Source of the DNA: Onthophagus taurus | Lineage: Eukaryota; Arthropoda; Insecta; Coleoptera; Scarabaeidae | Assembly: GCF_036711975.1 (NCBI RefSeq) | Contig: NC_091968.1 | Coordinates: 20,894,001 to 20,958,000 of the forward strand | Reading direction: 5' to 3' | Length of the DNA: 64,000 bases | Shown: positions 32,458-43,860 of the stretch, in pieces | Position numbering within the stretch: position 1 is the first letter of the stretch | Layout: each line of letters opens with the position of its first letter | Translations under genes and position numbers: made by a program | Notes under the pieces: generated by a model | Database searches by the model: none | Told to the model about the DNA's origin: nothing | The model's input: the letters and a program-made list of their open reading frames with translations, nothing else

Positions 32458-35187
32458 GTATTGAAATTAAGAAATGAAAGTTATTTTAAATTGAAGCTTA
32501 AAGCTTTCTGTTTAAATTGATATATAATAATCGTTGGGTTGGATTGCAAAAATATTGAAAAAAAAGATGTTGAAACAAAACTTACATTTTTGTATAACCT
32601 AAAAGTGTCAAAAAAGATGCTAATTTAAAAATTCCTGGAAGCCGTATTTATTGAAATTAAGGAATGAGACTTGTTCTAAATTAAAGCTCAAAGCTTTCTC
32701 TTTAAAATGATGTATAATAATTGTTGGGTTGGATTAGAAAAATATTAAGAAAAAAATGTTGAAACAAAACTTACATTTTCGTATAACCTAAAAATGTCAA
32801 AAAAGATGCTAATTTAAAAATTCCTGGAAGCCGTATTTATTGAAATTAAGCAATGAGACTTGTTCTAAATTAAAGCTCAAAGCATTCTCTTTAAAATGGT
32901 GTATAATAATTGTTGGGTTGGATTAGAAAAATATTGAGAAAAAAAATGTTGAAATAAAACTTACATTTTCGTATAACCTAAACGTGTCAAAAAAAGATGC
33001 TAATTGAAAAATTCCTGGAAGCCGTATTTATTGAAATTAAGATATGAGACTTATTCTAAATTAAAGCTCAAAGCTTTCTCTTTAAAATGATGTATAATAA
33101 TTGTTGGGTTGGATTGGAAAAATATTGAGAAAAAAAATGTTGAAATAAAACTTACATTTTCGTATAACCTAAACGTGTCAAAAAAAGACGCTAATTTAAA
33201 AATTCCTTGAAGCCGTATTTATTGAAATTAAGGAATGAGACTTATTCTAAATTAAAGCTCAAAGCCTTCTCTTTAAAATGATGTATAATAATTGTTGGGT
33301 TGGATTAGAAAAATATTGAGAAAAAAAATGTTGAAATAAAACTTACATTTTCGTATAACCTAAACGTGTCAAAAAAAGACGCTAATTTAAAAATTCCTTG
33401 AAGCCGTATTTATTGAAATTAAGGAATGAGACTTATTCTAAATTAAAGCTCAAAGCCTTCTCTTTAAAATGATGTATAATAATTGTTGGGTTGGATTAGA
33501 AAAATATTGAGAAAAAAAATGTTGAAATAAAACTTACATTTTCGTATAACCTAAACGTGTCAAAAAAAGATGCTAATTGAAAAATTCCTGGAAGCCGTAT
33601 TTATTGAAATTAAGATATGAGACTTATTCTAAATTAAAGCTCAAAGCTTTCTCTTTAAAATGATGTATAATAATTGTTGGGTTGGATTGGAAAAATATTG
33701 AGAAAAAAAATGTTGAAATAAAACTTACATTTTCGTATAACCTAAACGTGTCAAAAAAAGACGCTAATTTAAAAATTCCTTGAAGCCGTATTTATTGAAA
33801 TTAAGGAATGAGACTTATTCTAAATTAAAGCTCAAAGCCTTCTCTTTAAAATGATGTATAATAATTGTTGGGTTGGATTAGAAAAATATTGAGAAAAAAA
33901 ATGTTGAAATAAAACTTACATTTTCGTATAACCTAAACGTGTCAAAAAAAGATGCTAATTGAAAAATTCCTGGAAGCCGTATTTATTGAAATTAAGATAT
34001 GAGACTTATTCTAAATTAAAGCTCAAAGCTTTCTCTTTAAAATGATGTATAATAATTGTTGGGTTGGATTGGAAAAATATTGAGAAAAAAAATGTTGAAA
34101 TAAAACTTACATTTTCGTATAACCTAAACGTGTCAAAAAAAGACGCTAATTTAAAAATTCCTTGAAGCCGTATTTATTGAAATTAAGGAATGAGACTTAT
34201 TCTAAATTAAAGCTCAAAGCCTTCTCTTTAAAATGATGTATAATAATTGTTGGGTTGGATTGGAAAAATATTGAGAAAAAAAATGTTGAAATAAAACTTA
34301 CATTGTCGTATAATCTAAACGTGTCAAAAAAAGATGCTAATTTAAAAATTCCTGGGAGCCGTATTTATTGAAATTAAAGAATGATACTTGTTCTAAATTA
34401 AAGCTCAAAGCATTCTCTTTAAAATGGTGTATAATAATTGTTGGGTTGGATTAGAAAAATATTGAGAAAAAAAATGTTAAAATAAAACTTACATTTTCGT
34501 ATAACCTAAACGTGTCAAAAAAAGATGCTTATTTAAAAATTCCTGGAAGCCGTATTTATTGAAATTAAGAAATGAGAGTTATTCTAAATTAAAGCTCAAA
34601 GCATTCTCTTTAAAATGATGTATAATAATTGTTGGGTTGGATTGGAAAAATATTGAGAAAAAAAATGTTGAAATAAAACTTACATTTTCGTATAACCTAA
34701 ACGTGTCAAAAAAAGATGCTAATTTAAAAATTCCTGGAAGCCGCATTTATTGCAATTAAGGAATGAGGCTTATTTTTAATTAAAGCTCAAAGCTTTCTCT
34801 TTAAAATGATGTATAATAATTGTTGGGTTGGATTGGAAAAATATTAAGAAAAAAAATGTTGAAACAAAACATACATTTTCATATAACCTAAAAATGTCAA
34901 AAAAGATGCTAATTTAAAAATTCCTAGAAGCCGTATTTATTGAAATTAAGGAATGAGACTTGTTCTAAATTATAGCTCAAAGCTTTCTCTTTAAAATGAT
35001 GTATAATAATTGTTGGGTTGGATTGGAAGAATATTAAGAAAAAAAATATTGAAACAAAACTTACATTTTCATATAACCTAAACGTGTTAAAAGAGATGCT
35101 AATTTAAGAATTCCTGGAAGCCGTATTTATTGAAATTAAGGAATGAGACTTATTTTAAATCAAAGCTCAAAGCTTTCTCTTTAAAAC
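32458..35187. repeat. SatB array 2 (about 14 monomers, higher-order structure)
   Basis: Same 190-bp family as array 1. From about 32990 to 34250 two monomer variants alternate: type A (GCTAATTGAAAAATTCC with AAGATATGAG) at about 32999, 33577 and 33952, and type B (GACGCTAATTTAAAAATTCC with TTGAAGCC) at about 33187, 33379, 33760 and 34145. This gives a ~380-bp dimeric unit with one extra B. Near identity of these blocks indicates recent unequal exchange. Confidence 0.95.
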
Positions 35188-37095
35188 GCGAACTAAGTGA
35201 TAAATACATGTTATATTTGTGCTAGGTGTTAGGTGATTACAGTGATGTTGGAATCATCGGATTGCTATTTTATGGATGTTAAAAGGTATTGCATTTTATT
35301 CATTTTTTTGTTAGAATAAATTAATTCATCTTTCTCTTTCCAGCTAAGCTTCGAAGTAAAATCCAAGGAAAACAATCCATTTGGTGAGTCGTTTCCAAAT
35401 TTATTAATTTTTACCAAAACAAGTCATGGTAATTCGCGATTTGAGCAGTGTTATATTTCGGGAAAAAATCATTTTTGGATTTGTGCATGACAAATGCTAC
35501 GATTCAATAAATTTTTGCATTTTGTGGTTGATAAATCATAAAACTTTTAATATTGTATTATGTATGAACATTTTCGAAACATTGTTTTTCGACATATAAT
35601 ATTTTGAGACGCTTATATGACGCACTATCTTCTTTCTTTGTCTCTTTAGTACTCTTCAACTTACATTTTTGGTTTTGTTTTCCCTTATTGTACTAGTTGC
35701 ACGCTAGAGTTTTTTTTTTGAAATCCACCATGAGATTATCATTTGTAAAGAAGTTGTCAAAAAATACTTGTTGACTCGTTGGACCAGTCCCCTGTTTTTG
35801 GAGTAATGTTTTGACTTTTGATCATAATGGATTAGTAGAAGCTTCGATGGCTTTGCCAAAATAAAATAAAAAAATATAGCAGTATCCCGTAGAACTTGCT
35901 GCTACCCAGTTTTTATGGCCAAACCACACTGGCTTTCCTCGGATAAACTGCTTAGCAGGGTGATTGCCAAAATACTTTACCATCGATTCATCAATTGAAA
36001 TATGTTCGTGCATCACAACCCACTGAAGCTTTTTTTATTAGTAGTCGAACTTTAAACATTTTGTCCGTGGTAGTAGTTTTAGAACTTTATTATATCGCGA
36101 AATCTGTATGTTGTTTAGATTAGTATATATGTTAATCACTTCTTCGTTAAATATTTTTTGGAATATTTGTACTGTAGTGAGATCATTGAGTTGTTTTTTT
36201 ACAGTTTCCTATCTGCCCAACATATCAGTTATTTCTTGTTCCCTGAAGGGTATCCTGGGTAACACTTACGCCATATTGGTTGCTGGTGACGACGATTTTT
36301 TTTTGTAATTTCGGCCAATGATTTATCATCGCACATAAATTTGACCAAATAACCTGTAACCTGTCCTCGTCGACATCTTCTTCATCCGTCACAACACTAG
36401 GTTCTGGCAGTATGACCGCTAATTCGTAATCAACGTCAGTTTTTTTTTAAATAGCAATAACTACTTTCTCCAAGCCATTATAACGATTAGAAACGTCAAA
36501 ACGTGCCGAAATCATTGTATAGTAGACGCCACGAGAGCTGGCAGTAAATCATCGTTTTCCGCTCTTACAAACGCCATACGTAGTTCACAAACCGCTAGAG
36601 AGTAATGTGTGTTAGAAAGAGATAGCATTAGTCTGCTGTACAATTCAAATGGCCACGTCGAAAAAGTACGTCTGTTATTCTAAAGGATGTAACTCTATAA
36701 TTATAACCTCAAATCGAAACGTCTTGTGAGCGTTGTCATGAATCTGTTAGTGTTTTCATAAGCCGAAAATGTTTTCTTTGAAAGGAAAATCATTAAATAA
36801 TATCTTTGACAATGTTTGACATATAACCTCCATTACTAACATAACCTACATTTAAATGTATATGGTGAAATAATCTAAGTCGTACGTCCATATCTTGATT
36901 CATACCATTTTTAAGCGATCTGTTACTGCCAGCTCTCGTGGTTTCTACTACAGCAGAGATCTGGATAAAAGTGTAATTGTTATATGGATTCGGCCACTTT
37001 ATGATTGCTTTAAGCATGATATTTTGTTGTTATAAGTAGCTAAACATATTTTTTTGCCTTTTGTGCTTGAAAAATCATAAAACTTTAATTATTAA
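35188..37095 (-). mobile_element. piggyBac-like element, decayed copy with a nested MITE
   Basis: Shares ends and internal blocks with 49395-50440. Coding remains on the minus strand: near 36500-36400 ARFDVSNRYNGLE and ILPEPSVVTDEEDVDEDR (N-terminus), 36016-35822 HISIDESMVKYFGNHPAKQF and IRGKPVWFGHKNWVAASSTG (DDE_Tnp_1_7 core), and 35800-35700 LLQKQGTGPTSQQVFFDNFF. The order matches piggyBac transposases. The left end contains CTTCGAAGTAAAATCCAAGG; short direct repeats (TTGAAAAATCATAAAACTTT and a variant) occur near both ends. It is interrupted by the MITE at 36520-36950 and by frameshifts. Confidence 0.75.
36520..36950. mobile_element. 431-bp MITE nested in piggyBac copy, TA target
   Basis: 28-bp inverted ends at 36520-36547 and 36923-36950 (outer TAGTAGA, inner CCACGAGAGCTGGCAGTAA) with two mismatches. 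TA precedes the left end, and CA (probably a mutated TA) follows the right. The related copy at 50270-50292 has the empty site, with the flanking GTA and GCAGAGATCTGG joined directly. The TA target suggests a Tc1/mariner-derived MITE. It has no coding sequence of its own. Confidence 0.85.
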
Positions 37096-37197
37096 CTTTG
37101 CGAAAATGAAATAAATTGAAATTGGATGTAAACCACTGCAAATAATACTAAAGTTTCAGTTTAGCTTAAAAAAACTGATTTGGAAAAATGATAATTT

Positions 37198-37392
37198 TTA
37201 TTTGAGGAACGAAATCGAATATGGATTATCTTTGGATAGATGTTTCGTCATTGACATCAACATTTTTGTATTGGCACGAATAAATTTCCTATAGTATGCC
37301 AGAGGACCTGGGATAGTTCCTGGTGTTCCTGCAATAACGCGATTCATTGCTGGTTGCAATGTTGATGGTGCATTACAAAGTCCAAACGGCAT
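37198..37392 (-). pseudogene. Ty3/gypsy reverse transcriptase scrap
   Basis: 65 codons: MPFGLCNAPSTLQPAMNRVI (RT palm block) joined directly to GPLAYYRKFIRANTKMLMSM (the block after the RT), so the catalytic YxDD region has been deleted. Both blocks are characteristic of Ty3/gypsy pol. Confidence 0.8.
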
Positions 37393-37399
37393 GGGCTCT

Positions 37400-37800
37400 C
37401 AGGCCCAGCGAGATTTTAGTTACTCATAATTTTCTTAAAATAATTTCAATCGGCTTGAGCATTTAGATATGCTCTAAACACGTCTTTATTCAATACACAC
37501 TTGATTCAAAAACATTCAAGTGTAATTAGCAATCGAAAAAAAAATCATTTCCATTAGCACCCCGTATTTGCATAAACCGGGCCTCCGAAGCCCGTGTACT
37601 ACTAGTTACTATAGAGCAAGTTTCAACTTGTTCATGACAGGTTGAGGGTTATTATAATTTGTCAAACACTGCTGCGCGGAATTGTGCGTGTCTGTACAAG
37701 TTAAAACGTGCATTACTGTTGGATGTATAAAAGTAGGTGCAGCTGTTTTTCATTCAGTTGGAATAGAAGTTGGATTGAGGGAACTTGTGAGATACATATG
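37400..37800. other. Intergenic between gypsy scrap and piggyBac
   Basis: Contains two short GC-rich palindromic motifs (GGGCTCTCAGGCCC near 37393 and CGGGCCTCCGAAGCCCG near 37577). They might belong to the piggyBac 5' end, but no TTAA boundary could be fixed. Confidence 0.35.
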
Positions 37801-39368
37801 ATAATGGCGTCAAAATGGGATGTGAAAAGCATGAGATTTGGTGACCCCTGTTATGAAGAAATATTGGTGCAGTAGGCAACTGAATGTGATGATCCGCCTT
37901 CTAAAGAAAGTGATGTGTCAGAAGCAGAAAATGATGACACAGAAGATAGAAATTTCGAATTGGTTCCTGACGAGTATTCTGGATCCAGTTCTGATCATGG
38001 TGACGATAATTCAGAGGATGATGTTGATGATATTGGTAAGCCTTCAACGAGCGGTTACATTGCTCCAAGTGATCTGGTATGGAGTTTGGAACCTCCAGCA
38101 AAAAACAAAATTCAACCACACAACATTATTCGACGTGCGCTAGGACTAGCAAGGAAACATATGGCTGCAACACCAAAAGAAACGTTTCAGTTATTTGTAA
38201 CTCCAGTTATTGTACAAGAAATTGTGAACTGTACTAATTTAGAGGGCAAACGTGTTTATGGAGCAAAAGAAAAACCGTGGAAAGATGTAACTGTTGATGA
38301 ACTTCTTGCATTCTGTGGTTTACTTATTCATGCGGGATTTGACGACAAGAGAACCCGGAATGCGCGTTTGGAAACCGATAAATAAGCAATGTTGTCCTAC
38401 ATTTAGGATTTATTCATTCAGCAATGCAAAACCTGCGTCATACCTGATACTAATGTAACTATTGATGAACAACTCGTTGGGTTTAGAGGTAGATGCACAG
38501 TTGTTCAATATATGCCAAATAAACCGGCAAAATATGGACTTAAAATATTTTGAATGTGTGAATCTACGTCTGGTTATGCTTTGGATGGTTTAGTTTATGT
38601 TGGTCGCCAGCCCGGAGAACCTCCACATAAAAACCTGGAGCTTGAAGTAGTACAAACTCTTGTGCGTGGCATTCATAATTCTGGTCGCAATCTCACGATA
38701 GACAGTTTCTTCACTAGTGTTCCGCTAGCAACTTATCTCTTGGATAAAAATATTACTGTTATTACTGTTTTTACTGTTTACTGAAAGCCTCAAAAGATCG
38801 TGTAGTCTACTCTTTATTGTTTTGTTTTCGAAATAACGTATCCATGGTAAGTTGCGCACGTAAAAAGAACAAATGCGTAACTTTACTAAGCACCATGCAC
38901 CACGACGCATCTATCAATGACGACGCTAAGAGGAAGCCTGAAATCATCTCTCATTATAATAAAACAAAGGGCGGTGTTGACATCATGGATCAAATGGTGT
39001 CGACATACAAAAGGCAAAGTAAACGATGGCCCATGACATTTTTCTTCAACATAATTGATGTTGCAGCACTCAATACATATATAGTCTTTACGAAGGAACT
39101 TCCAAACTACAACATAGGAGTGACTCACAAACGCAGAATGTTTTTGAAAGATTTAGCGAAGGAACTAGTGATACCACATATGCAGAGAAGATCTACCCGC
39201 CAGCCGCTCACACAAGTGCAACAATTAAGGGAAAAAGATAATAATAATAATAATATACCTTTATTTACGTTAAGAAAACAAAAATACAGAGACACAATAG
39301 AAAAATCAAAGATAGGCGTAAATAAAGTGCAAAAGAAAGAAAAAATTAACCCCGGCAATATGCCATAA
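37800..39368 (+). pseudogene. piggyBac-like transposase (PGBD4-type), degraded
   Basis: Plus-strand relic, second piggyBac family. Frames: 37915-38385 with an acidic N-terminus, FQLFVTPVIVQEIVNCTNLE and VTVDELLAFCGLLIHAGF; about 38450-38550 with TIDEQLVGFRGRCTVVQYMP and NKPAKYGLKIF; 38554-38784 with PHKNLELEVVQTLVRGIHNS and LTIDSFFTSVPLATYLL; and 38817-39368 with YNKTKGGVDIMDQMVSTYKR and a basic tail. These match the DDE_Tnp_1_7 domain (first Asp in TIDEQ, second in TIDSFFTS, later GGVDIMDQ). A deletion follows LETDK at 38385, and frameshifts lie near 38785. It is inactive. Confidence 0.85.
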
Positions 39369-39369
39369 A

Positions 39370-39814
39370 AAAAAACCGTGTACATGGACAGAGACATAGC
39401 AACTGGCATGGGATGGGAATGTTAAATCCCTTTGAGTGTTAACTGCCTTAATCACGACTGTCGTGACATACAACTGTTTTACTGTCATCAAACCAGATTC
39501 TTCAAACAACAGTACAGAAGGATAGATACGAGGTTTATGCAACATTACTTTCATAATCATTTCAAAAATCATAAACAGTTCGCGATTCAATACACGTTTG
39601 TTCTCGTGCTCCGTCTTTTTTGGATGATTTATAGCGTTTGACGGCGTAGTTTTGATTTGCTAGTATACAAATACGTTAATGAGTTGGTATACATTTGCGG
39701 TGATTTAGTGATTATCTTCTCTAATTTGAGAGTTTTCGTTAAGACGGGTGTAAAGTTTTTAAGGTTTTCGCCTTCATTTTCGGTAAATCTTGTTTCTCGA
39801 TAAAACCGGTCGTT
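39370..39814. other. Junction between piggyBac relic and LINE
   Basis: Short region with no recognised gene. TTAAATCCCTTTGAG near 39424 could be a remnant of a piggyBac terminus. The LINE 5' untranslated region probably begins between 39620 and 39690. Confidence 0.35.
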
Positions 39815-40784
39815 ATGCCAGTGAAGAAGAAATTTTGTGGGAGGTGTAGTCAACTGGTGGGGAGAGACACACCTGGAGTTCAGTGTGACGCTTGCCGGGC
39901 GTGGTTTCATGCCAAATGCGTGGATATCGCCAGAGAGTCTGCGGTCGCCTTATCGGTCGCTGGCGCATCATGGAGGTGTTCCACTTGCAGATCGCCTATC
40001 TCATTCCTTTGGTGCCCCTCCTGGTACTCCTGCCGATCATGTTTCTTCTGTCACCCTTGAAACTGTTTGCGAGATGATTGGAGAAATGCGAACAGAAATG
40101 CAGAGAATGACTTCACGATATGATGAATTGGTTGAGTCGGTACAATTTTGTAGTCAGCGGGTAACAGATTTTGAGGCGACTGTGAAACGCTTTCAGGATC
40201 AATTGAAGATTATAGATAAGCTGAATGCCGAAAATATGTCGCTGCGCAAACAAGTAGATGATTTGTCTGGTCGTGTTGGTGACCTGGAACAATACTCCCG
40301 AAGAAATAACTTAGAACTACAGGGCGTTCCGGAAAAAGATAATGAAGACCTTTTGATGGTGTTGAAAACCATGGGTGATTTTATTGGGGTTCCTGTGTCT
40401 TCAACGGATGTGGACGCAGCTCATCGTGTCCCGCACGGTCCTGGAAATCAAAAACAAAATCGTGGAACGAATCCTAAGGGTATTGTGGTCAGGTTTTGTA
40501 GTCGTCTCACCAGAGATAACTTTCTGGCTGCTGCAAAGCTAAAGAAGCGTTCTGGTCCTCCGGGTTCGCCACCTGGCCTGTCTATTGATGGTGTCTCTGA
40601 ACGCTGTTTTATCAACGAACATCTGACGCCTGCGAATAAGTTTTTGTTAAGTAACGTAAGGAAGGCTGCCAGAGAGAAGGGCTACAAGTTTGTCTGGACG
40701 CGTGATTGTAGAGTTTACGTCCGTAAGAATGAAACTGCGCGCCCTATAGTAATTAGGAAAGTCATCGATGTTGATAAACTTTAA
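39815..40784 (+). pseudogene. LINE ORF1: PHD finger, coiled coil, RRM-like domain
   Basis: ATG at 39815. N-terminal PHD finger CGRCSQLVGRDTPGVQCDAC then WFHAKCV and WRCSTC (about residues 7-60). One frameshift near 40010-40050 moves the frame. The continuation has a coiled coil (about 40080-40290, EMRTEMQRM through LNAENMSLRKQVDDL), then YSRRNNLELQGVPEKDNEDL and DVDAAHRVP, and ends VRKNETARPIVIRKV before the stop at 40784. Coiled coil plus RRM-like region is the usual LINE ORF1 nucleic-acid chaperone layout. A single lesion suggests a young copy. Confidence 0.85.
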
Positions 40785-40834
40785 TTTTTCTGCTTTTTAC
40801 TGTATATTTTTTTCTCGATGATATTATTTGTACA

Positions 40835-43648
40835 ATGGCTTTATCTTTTTATTATCAGAACGTTCGGGGTCTTCGCACCAAACTGCAATCTTTGCATAAT
40901 AAACTCTTGAATGCGGATTTTGATGTCGTGTGCATCACTGAAACGTGGTTACATCCCGGTATTTATTCCTCTGAAGGGTTTCCTTCCTCCTTTCATGTTT
41001 TTAGATGCGATCGCCCGAATTCTTATTGGAGTTGCAGCGTATCTTCCTGCAATTCTTCAGTCCGCCTGGTTCACTGGTGTTGACGCTGTCGGTGTAACGT
41101 TGCGCTCGGGATGCACGACGATTCATATTTGTTGCGTTTATATTCCCCCTCACGATATTACTTCCCTAAATAATTTTTTAAATCAATTAACCTTAATTAT
41201 CGAAAGTAAACCTAATGATCGTTTTATAATTTGTGGAGACTTTAATTTGCCTGAATTAAACTGGTCACTTGACCTGGATTCCGGTTTCGCCACTGCTTCC
41301 GGATCCGTCAGCGCCCGCTCCAGTGAATTTCTGGATGTTCTTTCCCTTTGCGGACTTAACCAACTAAATTATCATAAAAATTCTTATGTAAACACACTTG
41401 ATCTTGTTATTACGAATTCTGCTGATGTACATCAATTATCTCTTTGTAGTGATCCATTGCTTCCTGAGGACAGTGCGCACTCCACTTTAAAGTTTTCCTG
41501 CTCAATTTCATTTACTCGTTCATTATCTATACATCATGGTGATGCTTTTTGTTTTAGAAAAGCCCGGTTTCCTGAATTGAATGAGTACTTTAATGGAATT
41601 GACTGGGAATCAGAGCTCGCTGGTCGTGATATCAATGACGCTGTTCAAATTTTTTATAACTATGTTAATACTGCTATTCGCGAATTTGTCCCTTTAAAAC
41701 GCAGAGCTATCAAGGGTTTTCCCAGTTGGTTTTCATATCGTACCATTAAAGTAATTCGAGAGAAAAGGAGGGCGCACTGTAGATGGAAGCGTTTTAAAAA
41801 CCGACTTGACTACCTCACTTTTTCAATTCTAAGGAGTCGTGCAAAGTATCTAATCCATCACAATTACATGGAGTATGTTAAGAGAGCTGAAAGTAATATG
41901 CAATCTGATCCAAAGGTGTTTTGGGCTTTTACTAAGTTTAAGAAGCGTGCGGATGTCATTCCTTCTACGATGTCATGGAATGGAACTGTTGTCGGCGATG
42001 GTGTCGGAGTATGCTCATTGTTTGCTGATTTCTTTTCTTCGGTTTTTGTGGATCCTGGTCCAATCCAGCAGAATGTCGATAGTATAGAAATGGATACCCT
42101 TCCTTTGAGTCAGATGCAGTTTGACAGAATTGAGGTTGAGGAGGCCCTGATGGGCATCAGGGTTACAGACAGTATAGGTACTGATGGTATTCCATCAATT
42201 TTAATCAAGGAATGTTCACACTCTCTGTCCCTTCCTTTAACTATTTTATTTAATGCTTCATTGAAAATGGGTGTCTTTCCTTTATTGTGGAAGCGGGCTT
42301 TTGTTCTTCCCATTTTTAAATCTGGAGACCGTGGTGCTATATCCGATTACCGCCCCATATCTATTTTGCCAGCATTTGGGAAAGTGTTTGAGAAAGTAGT
42401 TCATGTACGTCTATTCTTTGCCCTTAAGTCTAAAATCAATTCTAGACAACATGTTTTTTTTGCTGGTCGCTCGGTGGAGAGTAACTTGCTTGAATATACC
42501 CTGTATATCTTATCTACTCTGGATGATTCTTATCAGGTTGATTCAGTTTATACGGATTTTAGTAAAGTTTTCGACCGGATGGATCACAACTTACTTCTGT
42601 TCAAACTAAAGAAGTTTGGTGTTCAGGGAAATCTTTTGCAATGGCTTGCTTCCTATCTGAAGGAGAGATGCCAGATTGTTTCGGTTAATGGTTTTTTCTC
42701 TAATCCTGTGTCGGTTCCTTCTGGTGTTCCACAGGGTAGCCATCTGGGCCCTTTACTGTTTAATATTTATGTTAACGACATATTTGACGTCGTTAATTAT
42801 GCCCAATGTTTAATGTATGCTGACGATTTAAAACTCTTTCTCCGTATCGCTCACCTCTTGATTGTTCTAAACTGCAATCTGACTTAAACAATCTACATGC
42901 TTTTTGCTTAAATAATCGCCTTTCATTAAAGTTATCAAAGTGTAATGTTATTTCCTTCTCTAGGAGGGTGAACACAATCCACTACAATTATAGCGTCGCT
43001 GGTGAGAGGTTGCAACGTGTCTCATTTATTAGAGATTTGGGTGTTACATTTGATTGTAAATTATTATTTGATAAACATATCGATACTGTTGTCTCCAAAG
43101 CCTGGCGTATGTTAGGATTTATTATGAGATCAACGGTAGCTTTTTCAAACATTGCTGCAATTAGAAATCTCTATTTTGCCTATGTTTACAGCACACTTAA
43201 CTTCTGCAGCGTTGTTTGGAATCCTCAGTATCTCTCGTATAAATCTAGAATTGAGCGTATTCAATCTAAATTCCTCAAATACCTTTGTTTTAAATGTTCC
43301 ATTCAATACATTGATTACGAATCAACTTGCACTTCTTTTCGTATGTTAACCCTCAACCAGCGTCGCTTTTGTGGGGATATATTATATTTTTACAAACTTT
43401 TGAACAACAAGTGTGATTCTCCAATGCTTGTTGGTTCTATATGTGTTCACGTTCCTCCGAGATTACTTCGCTTTGATTTTCTATTTATGACACCTACTCC
43501 TAGAACCAATGCCTGTCAAAACTCTCCTTTATTGAGAATGGCAAGATCGGCAAATCGTGTTAACATAGATCTGTTTCAGCATTCTTTCTATGCATTTAAA
43601 AAACTGCTTTTTGCTGCAGTTGGTGTGTTGCCTCGAGCGTTCATTTGA
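40835..43648 (+). pseudogene. LINE ORF2: APE endonuclease and reverse transcriptase, two frameshifts
   Basis: ATG at 40835 (MALSFYYQNVRGLRTKLQSL). Endonuclease motifs: CITETWL, a frameshift near 41010, then CVYIPPHDITSLNNFL, FIICGDFNLPELNW and LDLVITNS. RT motifs: SIGTDGIPSILIKE, DYRPISILPAFGKVFEKVVH, YTDFSKVFDRMDHNLL, GVPQGSHLGPLLFNIYVN and LMYADDLKLF. A second frameshift near 42840 is followed by FIRDLGVTFDCKLLFDKHI and LNFCSVVWNPQYLSYKSRIE, with the stop at 43648. There is no RNase H domain. The layout fits the Jockey/CR1 group. With ORF1 at 39815-40784 this is the most complete LINE in the window, about 4.2 kb. Confidence 0.88.
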
Positions 43649-43860
43649 TATTTGATATATGATATATTTATATCACCTAAACTTAGTTTTAGTTTTTTTC
43701 CCTTTGAATCCCTTTTGTACCATTAATGTTAATTCATTATTATTATTATTGTGAACTGTAATTCTATTTTATTTGTATACAATTGGTTGTTTGTGGTACA
43801 GTATTATTGGGTTCGACCTGTTTCTGTACCCACATGAAATAAATAAATAAATAAATAAAT
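43649..43860 (+). other. LINE 3' untranslated region with (AAAT)n tail
   Basis: Follows ORF2 directly and ends in AAATAAATAAATAAATAAAT at 43836-43860. Such tetranucleotide tails mark the 3' end of several LINE families. The next LINE begins immediately afterwards. Confidence 0.8.

Noticed and set aside
36793-37017. Minus-strand 74-codon frame crossing the MITE boundary
   Set aside because: It spans the nested MITE and piggyBac flank, so it cannot be an ancestral coding unit.
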